A DNA stretch of 64,000 nt, taken from Candidatus Tepidifontimicrobium thermophilum (GTDB taxonomy: Bacteria > Sysuimicrobiota > Sysuimicrobiia > Sysuimicrobiales > Sysuimicrobiaceae). The position numbers were made by a program, and so were the translations under genes. The stretch covers positions 1 to 64,000 of the forward strand of contig JAVKKH010000012.1 in assembly GCA_031296405.1 (NCBI GenBank). Direction: 5' to 3'. Position 1 is the stretch's first letter. Every line of letters begins with the position of its first letter. Positions 1 through 7,197 of the stretch are shown piece after piece. The notes under the pieces are model-generated. The model was not told the origin of the DNA, searched no databases, and saw nothing but the letters and a program-made list of their open reading frames with translations.

Positions 1-260
1 AAGGTGGCCGCCTTCGCCTCACCCACCCCCGGCAGGGCGCTCAGTTCCTCCACCCGGGCCCGGCTGAGGGCCCGTAGGCCGCCGAACCGCCGCAGCAGGT
101 CGTCGGCCAGGTGGAGGGCCGACCGGGACCGGGTCCCCGCGCGCAGGAGGATCGCCAGCAGCTCCCGATCCTGAAGGTCGTCCGGACCGGCGGCCGCCAA
201 GCGCTCCCGAGGCCGCGCCTCGGGCGGCAGCTCCCGGATGGTGGGGCCGGTGGCGTACAT
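1..260 (-). CDS. radC: RadC (UPF0758) N-terminal part, runs off the window
   Basis: Reading the minus strand from an ATG at 260 gives a protein beginning MYATGPTIRELPPEARPRE, then DDLQDRELLAILLRAGT and a helix-hairpin-helix stretch ending LPGVGEAKAATL. This is the usual N-terminal region of RadC, including the LLAILLR.GT motif. The C-terminal JAB/MPN metal-binding domain lies beyond base 1 and cannot be checked. The family was named for a DNA-repair phenotype that was later questioned, so the cellular role is uncertain. It lies downstream of a DUF4321 gene, with 31 bases between them. Confidence 0.85.
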   Translation of the reverse strand, partial: MYATGPTIRELPPEARPRERLAAAGPDDLQDRELLAILLRAGTRSRSALHLADDLLRRFGGLRALSRARVEELSALPGVGEAKAAT

Positions 261-291
261 CCCATGGAGTGAACGCGCCGGCTCGTGAGTT

Positions 292-552
292 TTACACCCA
301 CCGCCACAGCCACAGGGCGAACACCACCCCCAGGAGCACCGCCAGGTTGAGCCGTACGGTGAAGCCCAGGGTGAAGGTCACAAGACCCAGGTCCAGGTGC
401 AGGGCGGGGTCCAGTCCCGGCTCCACGGACCGGGCGAGGAAAGAAAGCTGCGGGAAGGCGGAGACGGCCTCCGCCAGCACCTGCCCCAGGACGCCGCCCG
501 CCAGCACCACAAACACCAGCGGCACCCAGGAGCGGCGGGTCCGCCGGGTCAC
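292..552 (-). CDS. DUF4321 family membrane protein
   Basis: An 86-residue protein with two hydrophobic segments, near residues 9-24 and 67-84. The second follows the motif LDLGLVTFTLGF, which is characteristic of DUF4321 proteins. These are small proteins of unknown function, common in Gram-positive lineages and often found beside radC or maf. The start is GTG at 552, preceded by GGGGAGG about 7 bases upstream. It lies between tatA and radC on the same strand and probably belongs to the same transcript. Confidence 0.8.
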   Translation of the reverse strand: MTRRTRRSWVPLVFVVLAGGVLGQVLAEAVSAFPQLSFLARSVEPGLDPALHLDLGLVTFTLGFTVRLNLAVLLGVVFALWLWRWV

Positions 553-606
553 CCGGGGTCCTCCCCGCTGGCCAGGAAGCTCGACGCCTTCACCCGCCGG
601 CGCGCG

Positions 607-774
607 CTACGTCTTCGCTGCCTCGTCCGAGTCCTCTTCCTTGACCGACTTCCGGAAGTCCCGGATCGCCTTCCCGAGGGAACTCCCGATGCCGGCCAGG
701 CGGGACGGTCCGAAGATCAGGAGCGCGATGACGAGGATGATGACGAGCTCGGTGGTTCCGATCCCGAAGGGCAT
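607..774 (-). CDS. tatA: Sec-independent translocase TatA/TatE
   Basis: A 55-residue protein beginning MPFGIGTTELVIILVIALL. It has one N-terminal membrane helix, the hinge FGPSRLAGIGSSLGKAI and a charged amphipathic tail, the canonical TatA layout. TatA builds the pore that exports folded proteins carrying twin-arginine signals. The Rieske protein of this window (10004-10648) has such a signal (RRTFLK), so a substrate is close by. The ATG at 774 is chosen because GGAGGTGGCGG sits directly in front of it; an in-frame upstream start at 801 has no such site. tatC is not in the window. Confidence 0.92.
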   Translation of the reverse strand: MPFGIGTTELVIILVIALLIFGPSRLAGIGSSLGKAIRDFRKSVKEEDSDEAAKT

Positions 775-791
775 CCGCCACCTCCGGTGGC

Positions 792-800
792 ATTGTACCA
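792..800 (-). promoter_or_regulatory. Extended -10 promoter for tatA
   Basis: On the minus strand the sequence TGGTACAAT gives a TACAAT -10 hexamer (792-797) with the TGn extension (798-800). No clear -35 is visible. The predicted start of transcription is about 10 bases before the ATG at 774. The same nonamer precedes tRNA-Ala at 32791-32799. Confidence 0.5.
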
Positions 801-946
801 ACCCGGCGGCCGGCTGTCCGCCCGGCGTTCCCAGAGGGCGTAAAGCAGCGCCACCCCCAGCAGCACCGCCGCAGCCAGCAGGGCCGGGCCCGAACGCAGC
901 GGCCGGCCGCCTTGCGTGTGGTGCTGCTGCACTAGGTGTCCAAGCC

Positions 947-1357
947 TCAGGGCGACCCTGAGCCGGGCCGCCCGGAGCTCCGCATGGACGCGGTCAGCTC
1001 GCGGATCCACCGGGCGTCCTCCTGGAGCGCCTCCCTCACCCTGGGTAGCTTCGGTCTGCGGAGCCTCCGCCAGCCCCACGCGGCCAACCCCGCGCCCAGC
1101 CCCGCCACCACGCACCAGCTCACCAGCCCCGCCACCCAGGGCGCCACCCACTGCGCCAGCACCAGTGCCAGCACGGTCGGCAGGAAAAGGAGGGCACCCG
1201 CGGCGGCGGCAGCTCCCGCCAGCAGACCCACGCCGCCCCGGACCAAGTCCTGGAAGGCCTCCCTGCCCTCCAGCTGCAGGAGCTCCACGTGGGCCCGGAC
1301 CAGCCGGGCCAGGTCCTCCGCCAGGGCTTCCCAGCCGTCCCGGGTGGCGGGCTCCAC
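947..1357 (-). CDS. Holin-X / phage-holin-III-like membrane protein
   Basis: A 136-residue protein with an amphipathic N-terminus, two long hydrophobic segments (about residues 43-65 and 70-93) and a charged C-terminal tail. It resembles the putative Actinobacterial Holin-X family (PF07332), which is found widely outside phages and whose function is not established. No lytic enzyme or phage gene is nearby, so a phage role is unlikely. Start GTG at 1357 shares one base with the stop codon of the upstream response regulator, implying translational coupling. Confidence 0.65.
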   Translation of the reverse strand: MEPATRDGWEALAEDLARLVRAHVELLQLEGREAFQDLVRGGVGLLAGAAAAAGALLFLPTVLALVLAQWVAPWVAGLVSWCVVAGLGAGLAAWGWRRLRRPKLPRVREALQEDARWIRELTASMRSSGRPGSGSP

Positions 1358-1938
1358 TACAGCACCCCGTGGGCCGTCACGATGGCCCGGGCGATCTCCA
1401 CCAGTTTCTTGTTCTCCTTCTGGCTCTGCACCTGCATGCGGCGGAAGGCCTCGGCTTCGCTGATCCCCAGCCGCTTCATGAGGATCCCCTTGGCCCGCTC
1501 GATGACCTTCCGCGCCTCGAGGGCCTCCCGCAGGTCCGCCACCTCCTTCTGCAGGAGCCGGAACTCCTCGAACCGCGCCCGCGCCAGGAGGATGGTGGGG
1601 AGCAGGTCCTCCTCGCTCACGGGCTTGACCAGGTAGGCGAACACCCCGGCCTCCGTGGCCCGCTCCACCAGCTCCGGCTCGCTGTACGCGGTGAGCAGGA
1701 TCACGGGGATGGGCCCGCGGGCGGTGATCTCCCGCGCCGCGGCGATCCCGTCCAGCTCCGGCATCTTGATGTCGAGGATGGCCAGGTCGGGGTGGTGGCG
1801 CTCGGCCAGCTCCACCGCCTCGCGGCCGTTGGTGGCCTCCGCCACCACTTCGAAGCCCAACGCCCGCAGCTGGGTCCTCAGGGTCATGACCCGGATGGCC
1901 TCGTCGTCCGCGATGAGGATGCGCAGACGGTCCTTCAC
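1357..1938 (-). CDS. Response regulator with ANTAR RNA-binding output
   Basis: Residues 1-120 form a receiver domain with acidic D11/D12, phosphoacceptor D56 (LDIKMP), T83 and K105 (LVKP). Residues about 130-187 form an ANTAR domain (KVIERAKGILMKRLGISEAEA). ANTAR regulators act as antiterminators: when phosphorylated they stabilise paired hairpins in leader RNAs. The gene starts with GTG at 1938 and overlaps the kinase stop by 4 bases, so kinase and regulator form a cognate pair. Its targets are unknown; it directly follows the polyprenyl-synthase and respiratory cluster in transcription direction. Confidence 0.92.
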   Translation of the reverse strand: MKDRLRILIADDEAIRVMTLRTQLRALGFEVVAEATNGREAVELAERHHPDLAILDIKMPELDGIAAAREITARGPIPVILLTAYSEPELVERATEAGVFAYLVKPVSEEDLLPTILLARARFEEFRLLQKEVADLREALEARKVIERAKGILMKRLGISEAEAFRRMQVQSQKENKKLVEIARAIVTAHGVL

Positions 1939-3137
1939 GCCGTCACCTCCCCGACCGCCGGCCCCACTTCCTCCCCGGCCTCGGGCACCTGGAAATGCAC
2001 CTCCGCCACCGCCCCGCCCTCCGAGCGAAGGGAGAAGGTGCCCCGCAGGTCACGGCTCACCAGGTCCCGGACGATACGCAGGCCCAGGTGTCCGTGCCGC
2101 TCCACGGAGAAATCCGGCGGCAGGCCCACCCCGTCGTCCCGGACCCTCACCCACACCTCCTGGCCCACCTGCCCGAGGTGCACTACCACCCGCCCGCGCC
2201 CGTCCGGGAAGGCGTGCTCCAGCGCGTTGTGGATCAGCTCGCTTAGCACCAGGGCCAGGGCTGTGGCCTGTTTGCTCGGCAGCCACACCTCCGGACCCTG
2301 GATCTCCACGCGCACCGCACGGCCCGCTCGGACCAGGTCCCGCCCGATGATCTCCCCGATGCGCTCCGCCAGCCGGCGTACCTCCACCGCCTCGATGCGG
2401 TCCGCGGACAGCATCTGGTGCACCGCGGCGATGCTCTTCACCCGGCCGATGCTGTCCAGGAGGCTCTTGCGGGCAGCTCCCCCTGCTTCGAGGGCTTCCA
2501 GGTACAGGAGGTCGGCGAGGGTCTGCAGGTTGTTCTTGATCCGGTGGTGCATCTCCCGCAGCAGGGTCCGCAGCTTCTCGTTGCTCTCCTCCAGGTCCCG
2601 CTGCTTCTCCCGGATCACCCGGTCCCGGGCCTCCAGGTAGGCCTGGCCGATGGCCAGCATCTGCAGGTCGATGGCCTCGTGGACCCGCTCCGTGGCCAGC
2701 ATCACGTCAGGGGGGAATGCCACCCACAGCCGCCGGCTCAGCATCACCTGCACTTGGGCGGACAGGCTGCTGCGCAGCAGGCTCAGAGCCTGCAGGATCT
2801 CCTCCAGGCTGAACCCCAGTTCCAGCTGCTCGGAGGCCACCCGGTGCGCGTGCTCGAAGACCCGGTCGCGGGCCTCCAGCCGCTCCACCTCGCCCCGGGC
2901 CCGCATCACCTGGACCAGCAAGTCCACCGTCTGCTTCCCCCAGCGGTCAGACAGATCCGGGTGTTCGGCGTACCGGGCCACGCGGCGCTGCAGGGAGGCC
3001 CGCCACCGCCTGACCACCACCTCCCGGTACGCCTCCAGGTGACGCGAGGTGGTGGCCACGGCGAACGACACCATGGCCTCCCGCACCCTCCCCAGGGGCG
3101 TCCGCAGGCTGTCCAGCCAGTGCCGCACCGCCTCCAC
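1935..3137 (-). CDS. Sensor histidine kinase (HisKA_2 type) with RsbRD-like N-terminus
   Basis: The C-terminal half carries the H-box MHHRIKNNLQ typical of HisKA_2 (PF07568) kinases, then an HATPase domain with N-box SELIHNALEHAF and G-boxes DDGVGLP and GHLGLRIV. The N-terminal half is all-helical, has no membrane segment and resembles the RsbRD N-terminal domain (PF14361), suggesting a cytoplasmic sensor. The signal is unknown. It is paired with the ANTAR regulator downstream (GTGA overlap). The start is uncertain: GTG at 3137 falls after the upstream stop at 3211; a longer reading from 3260 would overlap that gene and begin with low-complexity sequence. Confidence 0.85.
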   Translation of the reverse strand: MEAVRHWLDSLRTPLGRVREAMVSFAVATTSRHLEAYREVVVRRWRASLQRRVARYAEHPDLSDRWGKQTVDLLVQVMRARGEVERLEARDRVFEHAHRVASEQLELGFSLEEILQALSLLRSSLSAQVQVMLSRRLWVAFPPDVMLATERVHEAIDLQMLAIGQAYLEARDRVIREKQRDLEESNEKLRTLLREMHHRIKNNLQTLADLLYLEALEAGGAARKSLLDSIGRVKSIAAVHQMLSADRIEAVEVRRLAERIGEIIGRDLVRAGRAVRVEIQGPEVWLPSKQATALALVLSELIHNALEHAFPDGRGRVVVHLGQVGQEVWVRVRDDGVGLPPDFSVERHGHLGLRIVRDLVSRDLRGTFSLRSEGGAVAEVHFQVPEAGEEVGPAVGEVTA

Positions 3138-3210
3138 CGAGAGGCAGTGTACCCGAGCTGCGCGGCCGCCACCAGGCGACCGCCCGGGTGGGTCACGCCT
3201 CCAATGGGGC

Positions 3211-4188
3211 CTAGTGGCGGCGGGAGACCACGAACTCCGTGAGGGCCGCCAAGCTGTCACGCTCCGGCCCTCCCGGAAGTGTCTCCAGGATGCGGAGCGC
3301 CCGCTGGGCGTGCTGCCGGGCCACCTCCAGGGCGTAGGCGAAGGACCCGGATGTCTCCAGGGCGTGCCGGAGCGGGGCCAGCTCGCCTGCCCGGATCCAC
3401 TTCTCCAGCCGCCGGCGCCCCTGCTCGTCCGCGTGGCGGAGCGCGTGGATCAAGGGCAGGGTGACCTTCCCTCCCCGGACGTCGCTGCCAATCGGCTTGC
3501 CTAGGACTTCCGGGTCGCTGGTGAGATCCAGGGTGTCGTCGGTGATCTGGAAGGCCACGCCCCAGTGCAGCCCGAAGGTGCCCAGCCGCTCCGCCAGATC
3601 CCCGTCCCCTCCCCCCACCAGCGCCCCTCCCGCGCACGCGGAGGACACCAGCTGGGCGGTCTTGCCTTCCACGATGGCAAAGTACACCGACTCGTCCGTG
3701 TGCGGGGTGTTGCCGTACTTGACCTGGAGCAGCTCCGCCTGGCTCATGCGCACGGTGGCGAAGGCCACCCGGCTCGCCACGTCGTCCCGCCCGACTCGGG
3801 AGAGCAGGTGGAAGGCCTTGCTGAACAGGTAGTCACCCAGCAACACCGCCACGTGGTTGCCCCACCGGGCGTTGGGCGTCGCCTGACCGCGCCGGCGGTC
3901 GGCCTCGTCGATCACGTCGTCGTGGATGAGGCTGGCCACGTGGATGAGCTCCACCGCCGCAGCCACCAGGTCACGGTGCGCCCCTCCCCCTCCTGCCAGG
4001 CGCGCGCACAGGAACGCCAGGGCCGGCCGCACCATCTTGCCGCGGGTATGCAGCACATGCGACACCAGCTCCATGAGGAAGGGGTCGTGGGCCGCCAGTT
4101 CCTGGCGCAGCAGGTCCTGCAGCCGCTCCAGGTCCTCGCGAACCGGGGCGTAGGCGGAGGCCAGGGCGTCTGCCGCGGCCTGCGTCAT
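3211..4188 (-). CDS. All-trans polyprenyl (heptaprenyl/octaprenyl-type) diphosphate synthase
   Basis: A 325-residue class I trans-prenyltransferase with the first aspartate-rich motif DDVIDEADRRR, the second motif DDTLD and the GNHVAVLLGDYL region. It adds isopentenyl units to an allylic diphosphate to make the isoprenoid tail of menaquinone or a related quinone; chain length cannot be read from sequence. The ATG at 4188 overlaps the stop of the upstream cytochrome c gene by 4 bases. It therefore appears to be the last gene of the respiratory cluster, consistent with supplying its quinone. Confidence 0.92.
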   Translation of the reverse strand: MTQAAADALASAYAPVREDLERLQDLLRQELAAHDPFLMELVSHVLHTRGKMVRPALAFLCARLAGGGGAHRDLVAAAVELIHVASLIHDDVIDEADRRRGQATPNARWGNHVAVLLGDYLFSKAFHLLSRVGRDDVASRVAFATVRMSQAELLQVKYGNTPHTDESVYFAIVEGKTAQLVSSACAGGALVGGGDGDLAERLGTFGLHWGVAFQITDDTLDLTSDPEVLGKPIGSDVRGGKVTLPLIHALRHADEQGRRRLEKWIRAGELAPLRHALETSGSFAYALEVARQHAQRALRILETLPGGPERDSLAALTEFVVSRRH

Positions 4189-4730
4189 GGCTGGCGGCCC
4201 AGCCGCCGGACGTACTCCACCAGGGCCCAGATCTGGTCGTCCGGTAGCTGGCCGAAGGCCGGCATCCCGCTGCGGCGGGGAGTGTTGCCCAGGCCGTTCT
4301 TGATCACCCAGTGGGTAGCGCCCACCGGCATCCGTTCCTGAAAGGCCCGGAAGTGGAAGTTGAGGGGTTTCGGGTTCAGGGCCGCGCCCGCGGGGCCGTC
4401 CCCGCGTCCCTCGGGTCCGTGGCACACCGCGCACAGGGTGTCGTACTGGGCCTTCGCCTGGGCCAGCATGGCGTCCGTCACCGGACGCGGGGGCTGGTCG
4501 TCCCTGGCGTCCTCCGGGACCACCGCCAGGATGCCCATCACGTGCTCGGAGCCGTCCGGCGCCGCGGCGGTGCCTGCAGAAACACCCTCCACGTTCCGCG
4601 CCACCGGCCTGATTTCCGGCTGCACCAGCCCGCCCGCCACGAACAGGTACGCCAGGGCCCACAAAGGCAGCAGCACGTACAGCGCCAGCAGCCAGCGGGA
4701 AGGCCTCGCGGTGGTCGTTTCGTTTCCCAT
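4185..4730 (-). CDS. Membrane-anchored monoheme cytochrome c
   Basis: A 181-residue protein with one N-terminal hydrophobic segment (about residues 13-32) and no obvious cleavage site, so probably an anchored c-type cytochrome facing outward. One heme site (CAVCHG) and a probable axial methionine in SGMPAF fit a class I cytochrome c fold. The start ATG at 4730 is preceded by AGGAGG. It follows the CcoO-like gene by 8 bases and may be the electron acceptor of the complex encoded upstream, taking a CcoP-like role with a single heme. Confidence 0.88.
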   Translation of the reverse strand: MGNETTTARPSRWLLALYVLLPLWALAYLFVAGGLVQPEIRPVARNVEGVSAGTAAAPDGSEHVMGILAVVPEDARDDQPPRPVTDAMLAQAKAQYDTLCAVCHGPEGRGDGPAGAALNPKPLNFHFRAFQERMPVGATHWVIKNGLGNTPRRSGMPAFGQLPDDQIWALVEYVRRLGRQP

Positions 4731-4738
4731 GTCGCCTC

Positions 4739-5197
4739 CTACCGCAGCGCCAGCAGGTACGCCACCAGGTCAGCCAGCTCCGCGTCCGAGAGGTACCGGT
4801 ACGAGGGCATGCCCCCCGTGCCCGACAGCAGCGCCGTCCGCAATTCCTGTCCCGAGGTACGCGCCCCTACCCTTGACAGGTCCGGCCCTAGGCGCAGCCG
4901 ACCCAGCAGCACGGGGTCCTGACCGGAGTACTGCTCCGCAGTTGAAGCCTGCCCCACGTCACCCGGCGCGCGCACCACGCCGAACCGGGCCTCCACCCCT
5001 CGCACCTGCTGGGTGTGGCAGACCACACACCCCTCCCTCACGTACACCCACCGCCCCCGCGCCGCCTGGGCTGACAGGGGCGCCGCCCGCGCGGTCCGGA
5101 CCGCAGGATCTAGGGCGGGCAGGAGGGCGGTCACCACAAACCCGCACACCACCGCGGCCACCACCAGCCGCCCTACAGCTCCCACGGCATCCCTCAC
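4739..5197 (-). CDS. CcoO/FixO-like monoheme cytochrome c
   Basis: A 152-residue protein with an N-terminal membrane helix and the heme site REGCVVCHTQQVRG. It then has segments aligning with CcoO of cbb3 oxidases (ASTAEQYSGQDPVLLG, LGPDLSRVG, GGMPSYRYL); the methionine in the last is the likely axial ligand. CcoO normally passes electrons to the binuclear centre of CcoN. Here the neighbouring CcoN-like protein lacks all metal ligands, so its role must differ. The start is GTG at 5197 with GGAGGTGG about 4 bases upstream. The protein is shorter than typical CcoO (about 200 residues). Confidence 0.85.
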   Translation of the reverse strand: MRDAVGAVGRLVVAAVVCGFVVTALLPALDPAVRTARAAPLSAQAARGRWVYVREGCVVCHTQQVRGVEARFGVVRAPGDVGQASTAEQYSGQDPVLLGRLRLGPDLSRVGARTSGQELRTALLSGTGGMPSYRYLSDAELADLVAYLLALR

Positions 5198-5232
5198 CGC
5201 ACCACCTCCAGGACCCACCGCCTGGCGCACTC

Positions 5233-6627
5233 CTAAGACCCCGCCACCGGCAGGAGCTCCTGCTCCGCTGCGGGAACCGGTTCCCCGGAGTCTGAGGTCA
5301 AGAACAGGTTCCACGCGAACACCGCCTGGCCGACCCACACCAGCAGAGCCGCGGCCCAGGCCACGGCCAGCAGGGGCCGGCTGGCCTGTACCGCGTGAGC
5401 GAAGGGCACCGTGCCCGTGGCCCAAGCCGCACCCTGGCTCAGACCCGCCAGCAGCAGCGCGGGCGCAGAGAGCGCCCACGCCACCACCACCAGCCACAGA
5501 TGCCGCCAGGCCAGGGCCCGGCTCGCTAGCGAGCGTCCCAGCACGTGTGGCGTCAGCAGGTACGCACACCCCACGGCCACCGCGGCACAGCCGCCCAGCA
5601 CCAGAACCCGCACCCCCTCTCCCCACAGGGAGAGGTGCACCACGCGGCTGGGACCCACGAGGGACGCCAGCGCGCTCAAAGACACGCCGGAGGTCAGCGC
5701 CAGCCAGCCCGCCAGCACGAAGACCACACCGGGGTGGTCCCCGAGGGACTGCCAGTGCCCTTCCAGCGACCGCGCGGCACCCACGAGCAGCGTCGCCACC
5801 GGCAACACCAGCAGCCCCTGCGCCACAGCGCCCACGGTCTGCACCCAGAACGGCACCGGACCCCACACGAACTCCGCGGGCCCAGCGAGAGCCCCGAAAC
5901 TGACCAGGCCGAACAGGGCGGCGAAGCCCACTCCCTCCGAAAGCCCGCGCCGGCCGGTCAGGGCCGACAGGACGTACAGGCAGACCCCACCGGCCAGCGG
6001 GACCCCCCATAGCCAGACCAGGCCTGCCCGCAGGAACGCCTGGCTCAGAGCGTCCAGGATCCCGTGGTAGGGGTTGTCGAAGGGCCAGAACAAGCCCTTC
6101 CCCAGTACTAGGACCAGAGGCAGCCCGGTGAAGCCCGCGAACACCAGGGCCAGCGCGGGGTCCCTACGGGGAGATCGGACGAGCGTGTTGCGAACCACCC
6201 ACAACAGAAGCAGCGCGCCCGCTAGCCGGAGCAGGTCCACCGGCCAGGGAGCCTCACCGAGCGGTCGGCCTCGGGTCCAGCCCGTGGAGATCCACCACCA
6301 GCTGAGCACCTGCGCCACAGTCCACAGCCACAGGCTCAGGTTCGCGAGGGGCTCGCTCCACAGCCCCTCCCGGTCGCCCTGTCCCACCACCCGCAGCGCC
6401 GCGCCCACCAGGAGGTGGGACAGGAAACCGAACACCCACAGGTCCTGTCCGGTGGCCACCACCCGCCCGTGGGACACCCAGGGGACGTCCGCGAGGACCT
6501 GCGGCCAGGCCCGCTGCGCGGCGGCCAGCGCCTCGTAGGCCAGCGCCAGGATCCCCCACAGCGCGCCCGCGTACAGGAACCGCCGGACGGAGCTCCATCG
6601 CTCGTCGGTGAACATCCACGCCAGCAT
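5233..6627 (-). CDS. CcoN-like cbb3 oxidase subunit I homologue lacking all heme/CuB histidines
   Basis: A 464-residue polytopic protein of about 12 helices. It aligns from end to end with CcoN: WGILALAYEALAAAQRAWP, WPVDLLR, AGPAEFVWGPVPFWVQTVG and SQGAAWATG have direct CcoN counterparts. The catalytic ligands are gone. The low-spin heme histidine of RPLHTN is G60. The CuB histidine of WYGHN is A201. The CuB pair AGPHH is A251-E252. The heme ligand pair HVH is G338-V-R340. The frame is intact and followed by a CcoO-like gene, so it appears selected as a protein but cannot be an oxygen reductase. It may be a structural or quinone-binding subunit. The alignment was made by eye from memory of CcoN. 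Confidence 0.8.
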   Translation of the reverse strand: MLAWMFTDERWSSVRRFLYAGALWGILALAYEALAAAQRAWPQVLADVPWVSHGRVVATGQDLWVFGFLSHLLVGAALRVVGQGDREGLWSEPLANLSLWLWTVAQVLSWWWISTGWTRGRPLGEAPWPVDLLRLAGALLLLWVVRNTLVRSPRRDPALALVFAGFTGLPLVLVLGKGLFWPFDNPYHGILDALSQAFLRAGLVWLWGVPLAGGVCLYVLSALTGRRGLSEGVGFAALFGLVSFGALAGPAEFVWGPVPFWVQTVGAVAQGLLVLPVATLLVGAARSLEGHWQSLGDHPGVVFVLAGWLALTSGVSLSALASLVGPSRVVHLSLWGEGVRVLVLGGCAAVAVGCAYLLTPHVLGRSLASRALAWRHLWLVVVAWALSAPALLLAGLSQGAAWATGTVPFAHAVQASRPLLAVAWAAALLVWVGQAVFAWNLFLTSDSGEPVPAAEQELLPVAGS

Positions 6628-6642
6628 CCCGTGTCCCTTCCG

Positions 6643-6759
6643 CTACGCCTCCGCCACCAGACCGAAGGCCGCCACGAACAGCAACAGGGCAAAGAACACC
6701 AGGTAGAACAGGGCGTACCACAGGTACGTCTTCCACCGTTTCGGGCCAAACCGCGTCAC
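6643..6759 (-). CDS. Small single-helix membrane protein (38 aa) of the respiratory cluster
   Basis: A short gene reading VTRFGPKRWKTYLWYALFYL and continuing with a strongly hydrophobic stretch to LVAEA. Start GTG at 6759 overlaps the stop of the FlpD-like gene by 4 bases, and GGAGGGAAGCG precedes it, so translation is well supported. It has one transmembrane helix with a positively charged N-terminus. It sits directly before the CcoN-like gene. In position and shape it recalls the tiny accessory subunits of heme-copper oxidases (CcoQ/CcoH-like), but no homology is claimed. Confidence 0.7.
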   Translation of the reverse strand: MTRFGPKRWKTYLWYALFYLVFFALLLFVAAFGLVAEA

Positions 6760-7187
6760 CGCTTCCCTCCGGATCCGCGCACCCGGTCCACGAACTCCGC
6801 CACCGCGCGCAGGAAGTCCTCCCGCTCGTGCAGGCCGAAGGCAAAGAACGCGACCCGCTCAGGGTCCACCTTCTGCCGGCTCAAACGCTTCCGCAGCTGG
6901 TCGATGCGATCCTCCATGATCCAGTTGCCTTCCCGGTTGAGGCAGTCCCCCATGGGGCAACCGCACACGAAGGCGCCCGCGGCGCCGCTGCGCAGCGCCA
7001 GCTCCAACCACCCGGGCTTGACGAACCCTGAGCAGGGGACCCGGATCACCGTGACATGCGGCATGCCTACCAGGGTGTCGTCGGCGCTCAGGAGCCCCTC
7101 GCTGCGTACCGCCCAGTCGCACAGGAACCCCACGACCCGGGGGGCTGCCTCCTCCGCCTGCGGGGTCCGATCCGGTACCGTCGCCAT
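6756..7187 (-). CDS. FlpD/MvhD-type iron-sulfur protein (hydrogenase delta-subunit family)
   Basis: A 143-residue cytoplasmic protein of the FlpD family (PF02662): VVGFLCDW, RVPCSGFV, FVCGCPMGDC and the following EGNW. Five cysteines are conserved (C23, C52, C75, C77, C82). The second cysteine of the usual CNWC motif is replaced by alanine. In methanogens the family links F420-non-reducing hydrogenase to heterodisulfide reductase through a [2Fe-2S] cluster. Here no hydrogenase or HdrA is nearby; it lies between a ferredoxin-fused cytochrome b and the CcoN-like gene, so it probably connects the membrane complex to a soluble redox partner. Confidence 0.85.
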   Translation of the reverse strand: MATVPDRTPQAEEAAPRVVGFLCDWAVRSEGLLSADDTLVGMPHVTVIRVPCSGFVKPGWLELALRSGAAGAFVCGCPMGDCLNREGNWIMEDRIDQLRKRLSRQKVDPERVAFFAFGLHEREDFLRAVAEFVDRVRGSGGKR

Positions 7188-7197
7188 GGCTCTCGCC

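Noticed and set aside
717-949. Possible small membrane protein on the minus strand from a GTG before tatA
   Set aside because: It has one hydrophobic stretch but would run through the whole tatA gene in another frame; no separate stop or ribosome site supports it.
947-1357. Holin-like gene as evidence for a prophage
   Set aside because: No phage structural, lysis or integrase genes surround it; this family is widespread in chromosomes.
5233-6627. CcoN-like gene as a pseudogene
   Set aside because: Ligands are lost, but the frame is intact, the membrane pattern is kept and the gene is tightly packed in an operon, so a functional non-catalytic protein is more likely.
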